DNA of 64,000 bases from Dysgonomonas mossii DSM 22836. GTDB lineage: Bacteria; Bacteroidota; Bacteroidia; Bacteroidales; Dysgonomonadaceae. Made by a program: the position numbers and the translations under genes. The stretch is from contig NZ_GL892006.1 in the NCBI RefSeq assembly GCF_000213575.1, positions 1 through 64,000 on the forward strand, read 5' to 3'. Shown here piece by piece: positions 26,721 through 35,267 of the stretch; positions within the stretch are counted from its first letter, which is position 1, and each line of letters begins with the position of its first letter. Under the pieces are notes generated by a model. That model worked only from the letters and a program-made list of their open reading frames with translations. It did not search any database and was not told the origin of the DNA.

Positions 26721-27620
26721 ATGCAAAAACATGATCTTTGTTGCATTGGGCATATTACTCTAGATAAAGTAGTTACACCCAAAAGCACAGTACATATGCC
26801 CGGCGGTACGGCTTTTTATTTTTCACACGCTATTCGTCATTTTACCGATATAAATTATACATTGGTAGCATCGTTGGCTCAGTCAGAAATGTCTGTAGTG
26901 GACGATTTACGTTCAAAAGACGTAGATGTGCATGTAGTACCGAGTAAGCACTCTGTCTATTTCGAAAACATCTATGAAGAGAATCAGAACAATAGAACTC
27001 AACGAGTGTTGGCAAAAGCTGATCCTTTTTCTGTTGACGCACTAAAAGATATAGATGCCAACATATTCCTTTTAGGTGCTTTACTTGCCGATGATTTCTC
27101 ATTGGAACTGGTAGAATACCTTTCTAAAAAAGGCTTGATAGCGATAGACTCTCAAGGGTATTTAAGAGAGGTCAGAGACCAAAATGTCTATCCGATAGAC
27201 TGGGCTAATAAAGAAGAGATACTAAAACATGTTCATGTTCTGAAAGTGAATGATCTGGAAATGGAAGTTCTTACAGGCATGAAAGACATTAAAGAGGCAT
27301 CGAAACAACTTCATGCTTGGGGAGTAAAAGAAGTTTTGGTTACTTTAGGCAGTCTGGGTTCTGTAATCTATGACGGAAACAACTTCTACAAAATACCGGC
27401 TTATAAGCCAAAAGATGTAGTGGACGCAACAGGGTGTGGCGATACTTACGTTACAGGCTACTTATATCAGAGAGCTAAAGGAGCGACAATAGAAGATGCA
27501 GGAAAGTTTGCAGCAGCTATGGCCACGATAAAAATAGAAGGATCGGGCCCTTTCAACGGCACAAAAGAAGATGTTGAAGATCGGATTAAGAATGCCGAAC
27601 AGATTATACCGGAATTTTAA
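26721..27620 (+). CDS. PfkB-family sugar or nucleoside kinase
   Basis: The 299-residue kinase is of the ribokinase/PfkB fold. It has an N-terminal substrate region (GHITLDKVV, MPGGTAFYFS), a KVNDLEMEVLTG motif and the signature DATGCGDTYVTGYL (235-248) with catalytic base Asp241 and the anion hole. It lacks the usual N-terminal GG repeat length of ribokinase proper. The substrate cannot be told from sequence alone: adenosine-, ribose- or fructose-type are all possible. It is a single-gene unit with its own -7 box and terminator. Confidence 0.88.
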   Translation: MQKHDLCCIGHITLDKVVTPKSTVHMPGGTAFYFSHAIRHFTDINYTLVASLAQSEMSVVDDLRSKDVDVHVVPSKHSVYFENIYEENQNNRTQRVLAKADPFSVDALKDIDANIFLLGALLADDFSLELVEYLSKKGLIAIDSQGYLREVRDQNVYPIDWANKEEILKHVHVLKVNDLEMEVLTGMKDIKEASKQLHAWGVKEVLVTLGSLGSVIYDGNNFYKIPAYKPKDVVDATGCGDTYVTGYLYQRAKGATIEDAGKFAAAMATIKIEGSGPFNGTKEDVEDRIKNAEQIIPEF

Positions 27621-27642
27621 TTATCCGGAATTTATAATAATA

Positions 27643-27677
27643 AAAAAGGCTTTTAGACAACAACTAAAAGCCTTTTT
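27643..27677. terminator. Bidirectional terminator between PfkB kinase and MFS genes
   Basis: AAAAAGGCTTTTAG and CTAAAAGCCTTTTT form a 14-bp perfect stem around ACAACAA. A and T runs on either side suit both converging genes. Confidence 0.92.
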
Positions 27678-27697
27678 CTATTTATAAGATAGAATAT

Positions 27698-28918
27698 TTA
27701 TTTTCTTAAATTCTTCACGAACGATACTGCAGCTATTATCAGTAATCCGACTACACTCATAATAAGATATGCCCATTTGGGTCCGTAAGCATCGGACACA
27801 GAACCGACAAGTAATGGGGAGATAAACGGACCAACGAAACTAATACTCGACATGATAGTTAACGCCGTTCCCACCGGAGTTTTAGCCTTATCTCCTACAA
27901 TACTGTAGATAGTAGGCACAACGCAAGAAATCCCTAAACCGATGAGCATAAAGCCTATAGATGTGATAATTACTTTGGTGATTAAAGCGTCGGAATACCC
28001 GATAAAAAGGGACGAAATTATAAATCCTGCAAAAATAAGTGCCCCTGCTATTTGCAACACAGTCTTTTTCTGCCAAATAGTATATGCAAAGTTAGTAAGC
28101 ATACGCCCCGCAAACATCATCACCATAAATACAAGAAATCCAACCTGCAATGATTCCGGTGCCTTGATCACAGACTGAAAATATACATCGCTCCATTCAA
28201 ACATTGTATTCTCAACGATAAGAGCCAATAGCCATACCAATCCAAGCTGTATGAGAAGCGACTCCGGGAGATGCAACTTGCCTGTTTTCGCTTTAGCACC
28301 TTGCGCAACAGTTAAGTTTTCATCCTTTTCAATTGCTTTAGCAGGTTCTTGCAGATATTTGTAATTAAGCATAACAATGACTATAGCAAGCAAAGTCATA
28401 CCTAGAAAATGATAGAAAGTAATAACATTCAGATTGATCATCGAATAACCAATAATAGCACCTATACACGCAGATAAGCTCCAACTCGCATGAAAAGTCG
28501 CAATTATGGGCTTTCCGTAAATACGTTCAACTTCAATAGCCTGCGTATTCAACGAAATATCAGTCATATTCCAAAATATACCAAATAAGAACAATGTTAT
28601 CCCTAATCCTGTAATTCCGGGTACAATACTAACCAAAAATAGCGATAGGGCATATCCGATAATACTAATTAGAACCGTTTTTTTACTACCCAAGCGAGGA
28701 AGTAGAAAACCAACTGCAGGAATAGCGATAAACTTTCCCATCGGAAGTAGAAACATTAATAAGCCGTAGTGTAGATAACTTTCGACATTAAAGTCTTTCT
28801 TTATATCCGGAAGACGGCTGGCCCAACTGGCAAAGCATAATCCTTGAGCAATAAAAATAGATAAAACAGCATATCTAATTCTTTGTTTCGAATATGCCGG
28901 TTGTATTTCTGATGTCAT
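27698..28918 (-). CDS. MFS transporter (YbjJ/FucP-like)
   Basis: This 406-residue major-facilitator protein has 12 predicted helices. The N-terminal segment (SIFIAQGLCFASWASRLPDIKKDF) and FLFGIFWNMTDISLNTQAIEVE resemble the YbjJ/FucP-like group, with a HASWSLSACIGA motif on helix 5. The central cytosolic loop is about 190-215. The substrate is unknown; sugars or small organic solutes are likely from the group. It has no operon partner. Confidence 0.85.
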   Translation of the reverse strand: MTSEIQPAYSKQRIRYAVLSIFIAQGLCFASWASRLPDIKKDFNVESYLHYGLLMFLLPMGKFIAIPAVGFLLPRLGSKKTVLISIIGYALSLFLVSIVPGITGLGITLFLFGIFWNMTDISLNTQAIEVERIYGKPIIATFHASWSLSACIGAIIGYSMINLNVITFYHFLGMTLLAIVIVMLNYKYLQEPAKAIEKDENLTVAQGAKAKTGKLHLPESLLIQLGLVWLLALIVENTMFEWSDVYFQSVIKAPESLQVGFLVFMVMMFAGRMLTNFAYTIWQKKTVLQIAGALIFAGFIISSLFIGYSDALITKVIITSIGFMLIGLGISCVVPTIYSIVGDKAKTPVGTALTIMSSISFVGPFISPLLVGSVSDAYGPKWAYLIMSVVGLLIIAAVSFVKNLRK

Positions 28919-29035
28919 TTCTTAGATATTTTTTTAACGATGCAAAGATAAAAGTCTTTGATGAAGATTAAGCATTATGTTTAAACAAATATTTATTATA
29001 ATTGGCATGTAGAACAAATATCTATCAATATTTCG

Positions 29036-29043
29036 TATTTTTG
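29036..29043 (+). promoter_or_regulatory. -7 box (TATTTTTG) before the exported PepC-type gene
   Basis: TATTTTTG matches TAnnTTTG, with the ATG 43 nt downstream. The -33 site is not clear. Confidence 0.45.
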
Positions 29044-29085
29044 CATAATTAGTTATTCTACATTCACATATAAAAGACATATTTT

Positions 29086-30465
29086 ATGAAAAAACATCTA
29101 TTCACGGGCTTTTTGCTATGCTTTTCTCTTGCTGTTTCTTCTCAAAGTATCACCGAGAAAGAATTGCAGGAAATACAGTCTAGCTTTAAAGAAGACCCTG
29201 CCACGAGAGCCATCCAAAACGTTCTGACATCAAATGCCAATATTACTGCAAATGCCTTAAACAACAGCCTTCAAGGGAAAATAGACCATTACTTCAAGTA
29301 TCGGGTAAATGTTAAAGGTATCACCGATCAAAAAAGTTCGGGACGGTGCTGGATGTTTACATCGATGAATGTATTGCGCCCTTCCATCATCGAAAAATAC
29401 AATCTGAGTGAATTTGACTTCTCTCACAATTATCTATATTTCTGGGATATATTTGAAAAATCAAATTTATTTTTAGAAAATATAATCGCAACAAGCAAAG
29501 ATTCTTTCGATGATCGCACCGTAGAATATCTCTTCAAGTCACCTGTAAGTGACGGTGGGGTCTGGAATCTATATTACAATCTTGGACAAAAATATGGAGT
29601 TGTACCTCAAGAAGTAATGCCGGAAACAGCACACTCGAATAACACGAGACAAATGATTAACCTTGTAAACGAAAAACTGCGTTTAGGAGGATATAATCTT
29701 CGCGAACAAGCTGCTTCAGGGAAAAAAATGCAAGAGTTAAGAAACGAAAAAGCAACTATCTTAAAAGATGTATACCGGATTCTGGTTCTTTGCCTTGGCG
29801 AGCCCCCAAAACAGTTTACATGGAGGTATAAGGATAAAAACGGAAGTGTTAGAGAACTGAACAGCTATACGCCTCAACAGTTTTATAAAGAGATTACACC
29901 GGAAGATTATTCTCCGAGCAACTATATAATGATAATGAATGATCCTACACGTGAATATTACAAGTTGTATGAGATCCAGAATTATAAAAACACAATAGAA
30001 GGTATAAACTGGATATATCTGAACTTGCCGAATGAAGACATTAAGAAAGCGGCGTTAGCCTCTATCAAAAGTAATGAGCCGATGTACGCTTCATGCGATG
30101 TTGGCAAACAGATGAATAGAGAATCAGGTATATTAGATCCCGAAATGTATGATTATGAATCATTGCTGGGTGTAAATTTGTCGATGGACAAAAAAGCACG
30201 CATCTTAACCCGCCAAAGCGGATCGACACATGCCATGACTCTTGTAGGATGTGATACGGATATGAGCGATCAGCCTATTAAATGGGAGTTTGAAAATAGT
30301 TGGGGTGCAGCATCAGGGAATAAGGGTTACTTAACCTTTACTGATAAATGGTTCAGCGAGTATATGTTTCGTATAGTGGTACATAAGAAATATTTGGATG
30401 CGAAGGCTCAAAGTTGTTTGACTCAAAAACCGATACAGTTACCAATGTGGGATTATATGAACTAG
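29086..30465 (+). CDS. Exported C1-family cysteine peptidase (PepC/bleomycin-hydrolase type)
   Basis: The 459-residue protein has a signal peptide (about 1-19). The papain-like triad of the bleomycin hydrolase family is Cys88 (KSSGRCWMFTS), His382 (STHAMTLVG) and Asn404 (ENSWG). The family normally forms a cytosolic hexamer with aminopeptidase action; the Bacteroidota forms with a signal peptide act in the periplasm or at the surface. It fits with the POT peptide importer and the S46 peptidase in this window as part of peptide feeding. No gene overlaps, and no terminator follows directly. Confidence 0.92.
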   Translation: MKKHLFTGFLLCFSLAVSSQSITEKELQEIQSSFKEDPATRAIQNVLTSNANITANALNNSLQGKIDHYFKYRVNVKGITDQKSSGRCWMFTSMNVLRPSIIEKYNLSEFDFSHNYLYFWDIFEKSNLFLENIIATSKDSFDDRTVEYLFKSPVSDGGVWNLYYNLGQKYGVVPQEVMPETAHSNNTRQMINLVNEKLRLGGYNLREQAASGKKMQELRNEKATILKDVYRILVLCLGEPPKQFTWRYKDKNGSVRELNSYTPQQFYKEITPEDYSPSNYIMIMNDPTREYYKLYEIQNYKNTIEGINWIYLNLPNEDIKKAALASIKSNEPMYASCDVGKQMNRESGILDPEMYDYESLLGVNLSMDKKARILTRQSGSTHAMTLVGCDTDMSDQPIKWEFENSWGAASGNKGYLTFTDKWFSEYMFRIVVHKKYLDAKAQSCLTQKPIQLPMWDYMN

Positions 30466-30621
30466 CCCTTTTGTTAAATTATTTATAATAATCTTGTTCT
30501 TAGTTATTTGAAGACAAGTATCCATGGGGAGTAGGCTATTTCAAATGTTAAAATATTAAAGAGATTGGCTTGTATGGTTAGCAAAATTTATAAAAAATAT
30601 GTTTTATAATATGTTTTTTTA

Positions 30622-30653
30622 TTTGGCGAGGACTCATAAATGTAGTTCCTTTG
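30622..30653 (+). promoter_or_regulatory. Promoter-like pair with no annotated gene downstream
   Basis: TTTG (30622-30625), 20 nt, then TTCCTTTG (30646-30653) gives ideal -33/-7 spacing; only the second base of the -7 box (T for A) departs from TAnnTTTG. No protein gene follows on this strand before the hairpin at 30710. Confidence 0.5.
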
Positions 30654-30658
30654 TAATG

Positions 30659-30754
30659 ATAACCAAACAATCTTTATTTACCTTAAAGCCTAATACCTAA
30701 TTAACTCAAACATACGAGGAGGTTTCATTCAGAAGCCTCCTCGTATGTCGTTTT
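30659..30754 (+). ncRNA. Candidate small RNA (promoter plus terminator, about 95 nt)
   Basis: A transcript from the promoter-like pair would run about 50 nt of unstructured sequence and end in a 16-bp hairpin (30710-30748) followed by TTTT. No homology to a known RNA family is recognised. The alternative is that the hairpin simply terminates prmA (minus) and the upstream peptidase transcript (plus), with the promoter match fortuitous. Confidence 0.35.
30710..30754. terminator. Strong hairpin between peptidase gene and prmA
   Basis: ACATACGAGGAGG (30710-30722) pairs perfectly with CCTCCTCGTATGT (30736-30748) and is extended by three further pairs. TTTT follows on the plus strand. It is positioned to terminate prmA from the other side as well, starting 4 nt past its stop codon. 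Confidence 0.8.
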
Positions 30755-31592
30755 AGGCCTTTTGGAATTTCACTGCAGTCCAATTGTCTTTTTGTGTATT
30801 GTGACAGAATGTCAATCCATTTTTTTTGCATTCTTCGGTTATGGCAGGGATATCATCAATATAAAATCCACTCATATACAAGCATCCACCGTTGTTTAAA
30901 ACAGACGCATAAGCATGAATATCATTCAGCAGAATATTTCTATTAATATTGGCTAATATAACATCGAAAGCCATATCCACAAGTAGGTTTGCCCCTCCTA
31001 TCTTAACCGTAATGTTATCTATGCCATTCAATTTTATATTCTCCATCGCATTGTCGTATGCCCACTGATCAATATCTATTGCTTCAATCGGTCCGGCTCC
31101 CCGCATTGAGGCTAAGATAGCCAGAATAGCTGTCCCGGTACCCATATCGAGTAACGCTTTTCCTGAGAAATCTTCTTTCAATATCTCCCTTATCATCAGT
31201 TCGGTGGTTTGATGATGACCGGTTCCAAATGCCATTTTAGGATCTATATATATGTTATAATCATATATCGCCGGCGCATTATGGAAGGTACTTTGTATTA
31301 TACATTTATCATCGATAATCAAAGGTTGAAAATAGTTTTTTTCCCATTCTTCATTCCAATTCTTTTCTTCTATTTCCTTATAAGTATAAGTTATCTTTGC
31401 TTCATAAGGAAAATTTTCTAAAATTTCGTTCAATTGAGCCTCATCAAACAAATCGCTTTGAACGTATGCCGTAGTCCCCAGTTCGTTCTCAACAAAGCTC
31501 TCGAAGCCTGTATCAGCAATAGTCGCAGATAGAATACTGTTAACTATCTCGTCGTTGGGAGAGCACGTAAAAGTCACTTCTGTATATTTCAT
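30753..31592 (-). CDS. prmA: Ribosomal protein L11 methyltransferase
   Basis: This 279-residue SAM-dependent enzyme trimethylates lysines on ribosomal protein L11. The N-terminal substrate-binding domain (1 to about 95) ends at KNWNEEWEKNYFQP. The PrmA signature DPKMAFGTGHHQTTELMI follows, then the SAM motif LLDMGTGTAILAILA and the NPPY-type segment, here LANINRNIL. The C-terminal strands (GCLYMSGFY) are normal. It is a single-gene unit. Confidence 0.94.
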   Translation of the reverse strand: MKYTEVTFTCSPNDEIVNSILSATIADTGFESFVENELGTTAYVQSDLFDEAQLNEILENFPYEAKITYTYKEIEEKNWNEEWEKNYFQPLIIDDKCIIQSTFHNAPAIYDYNIYIDPKMAFGTGHHQTTELMIREILKEDFSGKALLDMGTGTAILAILASMRGAGPIEAIDIDQWAYDNAMENIKLNGIDNITVKIGGANLLVDMAFDVILANINRNILLNDIHAYASVLNNGGCLYMSGFYIDDIPAITEECKKNGLTFCHNTQKDNWTAVKFQKA

Positions 31593-31860
31593 ATTAATAT
31601 TAATTTGCGTTGTTGCAAAAGTAGTGTTTTATAATGAAGTCATCTTTGCTTTTTAGATTTAGTTTTACACAGCGACAAATAATCTTTCTGTGATTTTAAA
31701 AACAATAAATGCTTGCTATTCATCTAAAATACAACGGAATACACAAATATACACATTTTGTATATTTTTCGTCATATTATCTTAACAAAACATTAATAAT
31801 GTGAAGATTATATTTTCAAATCTTTTCGTTTTACTTTGTGAAAAATTATAAATTGTGAGT

Positions 31861-32883
31861 ATGAAACGATATTTTTCTATTTTCTTTCTATTTTCTATAC
31901 TTTGTAGTACCTCCTCTTATGCTCAGGATTCTTTAGCCTTTAAACCATCCGGTAAGATTATTGCAAGAAGCTTTCTCGATTTCAGTAAAGGATTTGGTGA
32001 TGATGACAAGTCTGGGTTTGATATCACAAGAGCTCTCCTTGGTTATAATTATAAATTTACACGCACGCTACAGGCTCAAGTCGTTATTGATGGTGCAGCC
32101 GGAAAAACATCATCTGATGGGCTCGAAGTGTATCTACGAAATGCCTTCGTAAACTGGAGCGACAAAGGTTTTAGTGTTAATGCCGGATTAATTGGGCTAA
32201 TGGGATTTAGTGTGCAAGAAACATACTGGATGCATCGTTATGTGATGAAATCGTTTCAGGACTTAAACAAAATGGGACCAAGTGTAGATATGGGAGTAAC
32301 GGCAGAATATGCGTTCAATCCGTATATATCGGCAGATTTAGGGATCACTAACGGAGAAGGATATAAGAAGATAAAAAAGGATAATAGTATGAAATATGCT
32401 GCCGGGCTGAGCCTTCACCCTACAAAAAATACGATACTCCGCATATATGGAGATGTTTATAATGAAAGTGAAAATTTGAGAGATGCTTTACCCGAAGGAG
32501 TTACAGATGCAAACTTTAAAGATCAATATACAATGGCCGTGTTTGCAGGGTACAAAGACAATAAGATCTCTGCCGGTGCTGAATACAACCGCGTTTTTAA
32601 TAAAGGATTTGTTGAGAAGAAAGATTATTTCGGGTATTCTGTCTATACATCAATCGCACTGGCTCCTAAATGGAGAACATTTGCTCGTTACGATCTTGTA
32701 GACTCTTCGGCTCCGAATAGTTTTAATACAGCATGGAATAGTCTTGATGGTCAGTTGATGATGATCGGAGTAGAATTTCAACCGGTAAAACAATTGAAAA
32801 TTGCTCCTAACTTTCGAAATCTGAATCCTGATCATTCAAAATCACAAAGATATTTATTTGTCAGTGTAGAGTTTAATTTGTAA
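31861..32883 (+). CDS. Porin-like outer-membrane protein (phosphate-selective porin O/P group)
   Basis: The protein has 340 residues, a signal peptide (about 1-21, ending SSYAQ) and a strand-rich barrel with typical segments (ITRALLGYNYKFTRTLQAQVVID, GLEVYLRNAFVNWSDKGF, WRTFARYDLVD). It ends in FVSVEFNL, so the final strand is classical. The group is named after OprO/OprP, but the ion preference here is unknown. A GTG two codons upstream (31855) could be used; I choose the ATG at 31861. A TTACTTTG box lies about 30 nt upstream. The gene ends in a strong terminator. Confidence 0.82.
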   Translation: MKRYFSIFFLFSILCSTSSYAQDSLAFKPSGKIIARSFLDFSKGFGDDDKSGFDITRALLGYNYKFTRTLQAQVVIDGAAGKTSSDGLEVYLRNAFVNWSDKGFSVNAGLIGLMGFSVQETYWMHRYVMKSFQDLNKMGPSVDMGVTAEYAFNPYISADLGITNGEGYKKIKKDNSMKYAAGLSLHPTKNTILRIYGDVYNESENLRDALPEGVTDANFKDQYTMAVFAGYKDNKISAGAEYNRVFNKGFVEKKDYFGYSVYTSIALAPKWRTFARYDLVDSSAPNSFNTAWNSLDGQLMMIGVEFQPVKQLKIAPNFRNLNPDHSKSQRYLFVSVEFNL

Positions 32884-32919
32884 TATCTGCTTATTCTTTT
32901 CTATATTTAATATTAACTT

Positions 32920-32952
32920 AGCATACATGAATTATCCATGTATGCTTTTTTA
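32920..32952 (+). terminator. Terminator after the porin gene
   Basis: AGCATACATG (32920-32929) and CATGTATGCT (32937-32946) form a 10-bp stem followed by TTTTTTA. Confidence 0.88.
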
Positions 32953-32984
32953 TTGCCTTTTAATTACATAATTAATACGATATA

Positions 32985-33785
32985 ATGGCAAAAATTTCGA
33001 TTTGGTTTCTTGCTATAGCATTGGCATTGTATATAATCCTTTGTGGTGCTTTCTACTTTTTCCAAGAAAGGCTCTTGTTCTATCCTGATAAGTTAGGCAA
33101 GGATTATAAGTTCAATTTTAAAGAAAATTTTGAGGGGCTATATATACAAACAGATGATGGAGTCAAGCTGAATGGACTACTTTTCAGAGCAAATGAATCC
33201 AAAGGATTAGTTTTCTATCTGCATGGCAACGCTGGAGCTTTGGATTCATGGGGAAATGTTGCTTCTGTTTATACAGAGTTAGGATACGATGTGTTTTTAT
33301 TGGATTATAGAGGTTTTGGCAAAAGTGAAGGCGAAATTCGTAGTCAGAGAAGATTATTCGAAGACGTACAAACGGCCTATGATAAAATGAAAGAATTGTA
33401 TGATGAAAATAACATCATCATATTAGGCTATTCGATAGGCACATGCCCCGCAACTTGGCTGGCATCAGTCAACAATCCTCACTTATTAATTCTACAAGCT
33501 CCGTACTATTCTATGACTGACATGATTCAAAATATCTGCCCGGTCATCCCTCGCTTTTTGATAAAATACAAACTAGAAACATATAAATATATTACTAATT
33601 GCAGAATGCCGATTGTTATTTTTCATGGAGATGCAGACATGGTTATAAATTATAAGAATTCGATAATGCTTAGTTCCTTGTTCAAAAAAGAAGATTCGTT
33701 AGTCATATTAACAAATGAAGGACATAATGATATAACATACAATGAACAATATAAGCAATTTTTGATTGACCTCCTGTCAAAATGA
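32985..33785 (+). CDS. Membrane-anchored alpha/beta hydrolase
   Basis: The 266-residue protein has one N-terminal membrane helix (about 5-26) and a hydrolase domain of the BEM46/YfhR type. The oxyanion region is FYLHGNAG (77-84), the nucleophile is Ser150 in GYSIG, the acid is probably Asp218 in GDADMV, and the base is His247 in EGHND. It probably acts on esters or peptides at the periplasmic or cytosolic face; the natural substrate is unknown. It follows the porin gene but is separated by a terminator. Confidence 0.85.
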   Translation: MAKISIWFLAIALALYIILCGAFYFFQERLLFYPDKLGKDYKFNFKENFEGLYIQTDDGVKLNGLLFRANESKGLVFYLHGNAGALDSWGNVASVYTELGYDVFLLDYRGFGKSEGEIRSQRRLFEDVQTAYDKMKELYDENNIIILGYSIGTCPATWLASVNNPHLLILQAPYYSMTDMIQNICPVIPRFLIKYKLETYKYITNCRMPIVIFHGDADMVINYKNSIMLSSLFKKEDSLVILTNEGHNDITYNEQYKQFLIDLLSK

Positions 33786-33857
33786 TTCATTATTACTCAT
33801 TTTATAAATAGATAGGCGTTTTACCTCGTTTTTTTCATTAAACAAATATCTATTGTG

Positions 33858-33865
33858 TACATTTG
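33858..33865 (+). promoter_or_regulatory. -7 box (TACATTTG) of the repeat lipoprotein gene, inside an inverted repeat
   Basis: TACATTTG matches TAnnTTTG, and TTTC lies 21 nt upstream. It is flanked by GGCGTTTTA (33815-33823) and TAAAACGCC (33878-33886), a 9-bp perfect inverted repeat centred near the promoter. The leader to the ATG is about 185 nt and otherwise has no recognisable feature. Confidence 0.5.
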
Positions 33866-34058
33866 ACATTTTTAAGATAAAACGCCGAGTTAGATTAAAC
33901 CAATTCAAGTTTTATTAGTCTTAAGGATATATTACGACCAATAACAAACACATAAAACACATGAATATGCTATAAACACATGAGACAAAACTAAGATACC
34001 TAACTATTACTACAAAAATATTTATCTGCATTTTAATAACAACTAATATGATATCGCC

Positions 34059-35237
34059 ATGAGACGAACAGTAATTCTTTTTGCCATATTGGCCACATTA
34101 CTTATACCATCAAGCTGCAATCAGCGATCTGATAATAAAGAGAATAACAAACCTGATACTGAGATAAAAGATACTATAAAAGATGTATCTATAAACAAAG
34201 GTGGTACCGTTCCGGAGCAGATTCCAAATTATTTTTCACATTCGGATCGACCAAAAAGGGAAGCTACTTCGAATCCAGAAATCAACGATGTAATGGGTGT
34301 AAATTATGTTTTAGAACCACTAAAACCGAACAACTATGTAGCAGACTCTTATTATACTAATAATCAGAATGCGACGAACAATGTATCTAACAATTATCGA
34401 GATGACAACTACAATAATTACCCGATAGAATCTGGATATAATCAGTATTATTACGACAATTATTATAATTACTATCCTTCATATACAGATAATTACTTTT
34501 ATTGGCATTACGACAATAGCTACAATTGGTATTATGACTATGACATAACTCCTCCGATTTGGAATAATAAACCTAACAGACCGAATAGACCAAGACCAGA
34601 AAGGCCGAGTAGACCTCACGAATCTCATCGACCTCAATTGCCGAATCGACCGAATCCTGATCGTAATCCAGACCGCAACCCGATCAACAGACCTGAACGT
34701 CCGGAACCTTCTCGTCCGACAGAACCTCCCAGACCAGAAATCACAGAGAGACCAACAACTCCGTCTATAAGACCTCTACCTGAATCGGTTTCAGGCAAAG
34801 AGAATATAAATACTGAAAAAGAACGCAGAGAAGCAGAATCACGTCGTCAACGGGAAGCGCAAGATAGACAAGAACAAGAACGAAGAGAAACAGAGTCTCG
34901 CCGTCAACGAGAGGCTCAAGAAAGACAAGAACAAGAACGAAGAGAAACTGAGTCTCGCCGTCAACGGGAGGCGCAAGAAAGGCAAGAACAAGAACGAAGA
35001 GAAACAGAGTCTCGCCGTCAACGGGAAGCTCAAGAAAGACAAGAACAAGAAAGAAGAGAAGCTGAATCTCGCCGTCAACGGGAAGCTCAAGAAAGACAAG
35101 AACAAGAAAGAAGAGAAACAGAGTCTCGTCGTCAACGAGAGGCGCAGGAAAGGCAAGAACAAAAAAGAAGAGAAACAGAGTCTCGCCGCCAAAGGGAAGC
35201 TCAAGAAAGGCAAGAACAAGAAAGAAGCAGACGTTAA
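34059..35237 (+). CDS. Lipoprotein with Tyr/Asn-rich, Pro/Arg-rich and 19-residue repeat regions
   Basis: The 392-residue protein has a lipoprotein signal (Cys20 in LLIPSSC). The order is: charged linker; Asn/Tyr-rich stretch at about 100-168 with many YY and DNY; Pro/Arg-rich stretch at about 168-245 (NRPNRPRPERPSRP); then seven 19-residue repeats at 256-388. The repeat unit RRETESRRQREAQERQEQE has almost only Glu, Arg, Gln, Ser, Thr and Ala, with no hydrophobic heptad positions. It is more like a stable single alpha-helix than a coiled coil. No enzyme domain is seen. It may be a spacer or stalk in the envelope, or bind an acidic polymer; these are guesses. The collagen-like lipoprotein gene follows 30 nt downstream and may be co-transcribed. 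Confidence 0.85.
   Translation: MRRTVILFAILATLLIPSSCNQRSDNKENNKPDTEIKDTIKDVSINKGGTVPEQIPNYFSHSDRPKREATSNPEINDVMGVNYVLEPLKPNNYVADSYYTNNQNATNNVSNNYRDDNYNNYPIESGYNQYYYDNYYNYYPSYTDNYFYWHYDNSYNWYYDYDITPPIWNNKPNRPNRPRPERPSRPHESHRPQLPNRPNPDRNPDRNPINRPERPEPSRPTEPPRPEITERPTTPSIRPLPESVSGKENINTEKERREAESRRQREAQDRQEQERRETESRRQREAQERQEQERRETESRRQREAQERQEQERRETESRRQREAQERQEQERREAESRRQREAQERQEQERRETESRRQREAQERQEQKRRETESRRQREAQERQEQERSRR
34824..35222 (+). repeat. Seven tandem 57-bp repeats (19 codons each), in frame
   Basis: Seven units of exactly 57 bp encode RRE[T/A]ESRRQREAQ[E/D]RQEQ[E/K]. Differences are mostly synonymous (gaagcg, gaggct, gaagct; cgtcgt, cgccgt), and amino-acid changes occur at only three positions. 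Because the period is a multiple of three, gain or loss of units keeps the reading frame, so the protein can vary in length. Confidence 0.97.
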
Positions 35238-35267
35238 AGCATTACTTATATTTTAAATTATATTATT

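Noticed and set aside
30656-30700. 14-codon open frame starting near the candidate small-RNA start
   Set aside because: It would be leaderless and has no recognisable product; too short to support.
34839-35219. Long open frame on the minus strand (Phe/Leu/Ser-rich, 126 codons)
   Set aside because: It is the mirror of the seven 57-bp repeats and has no start signal or family; its length is a by-product of the repeat composition.
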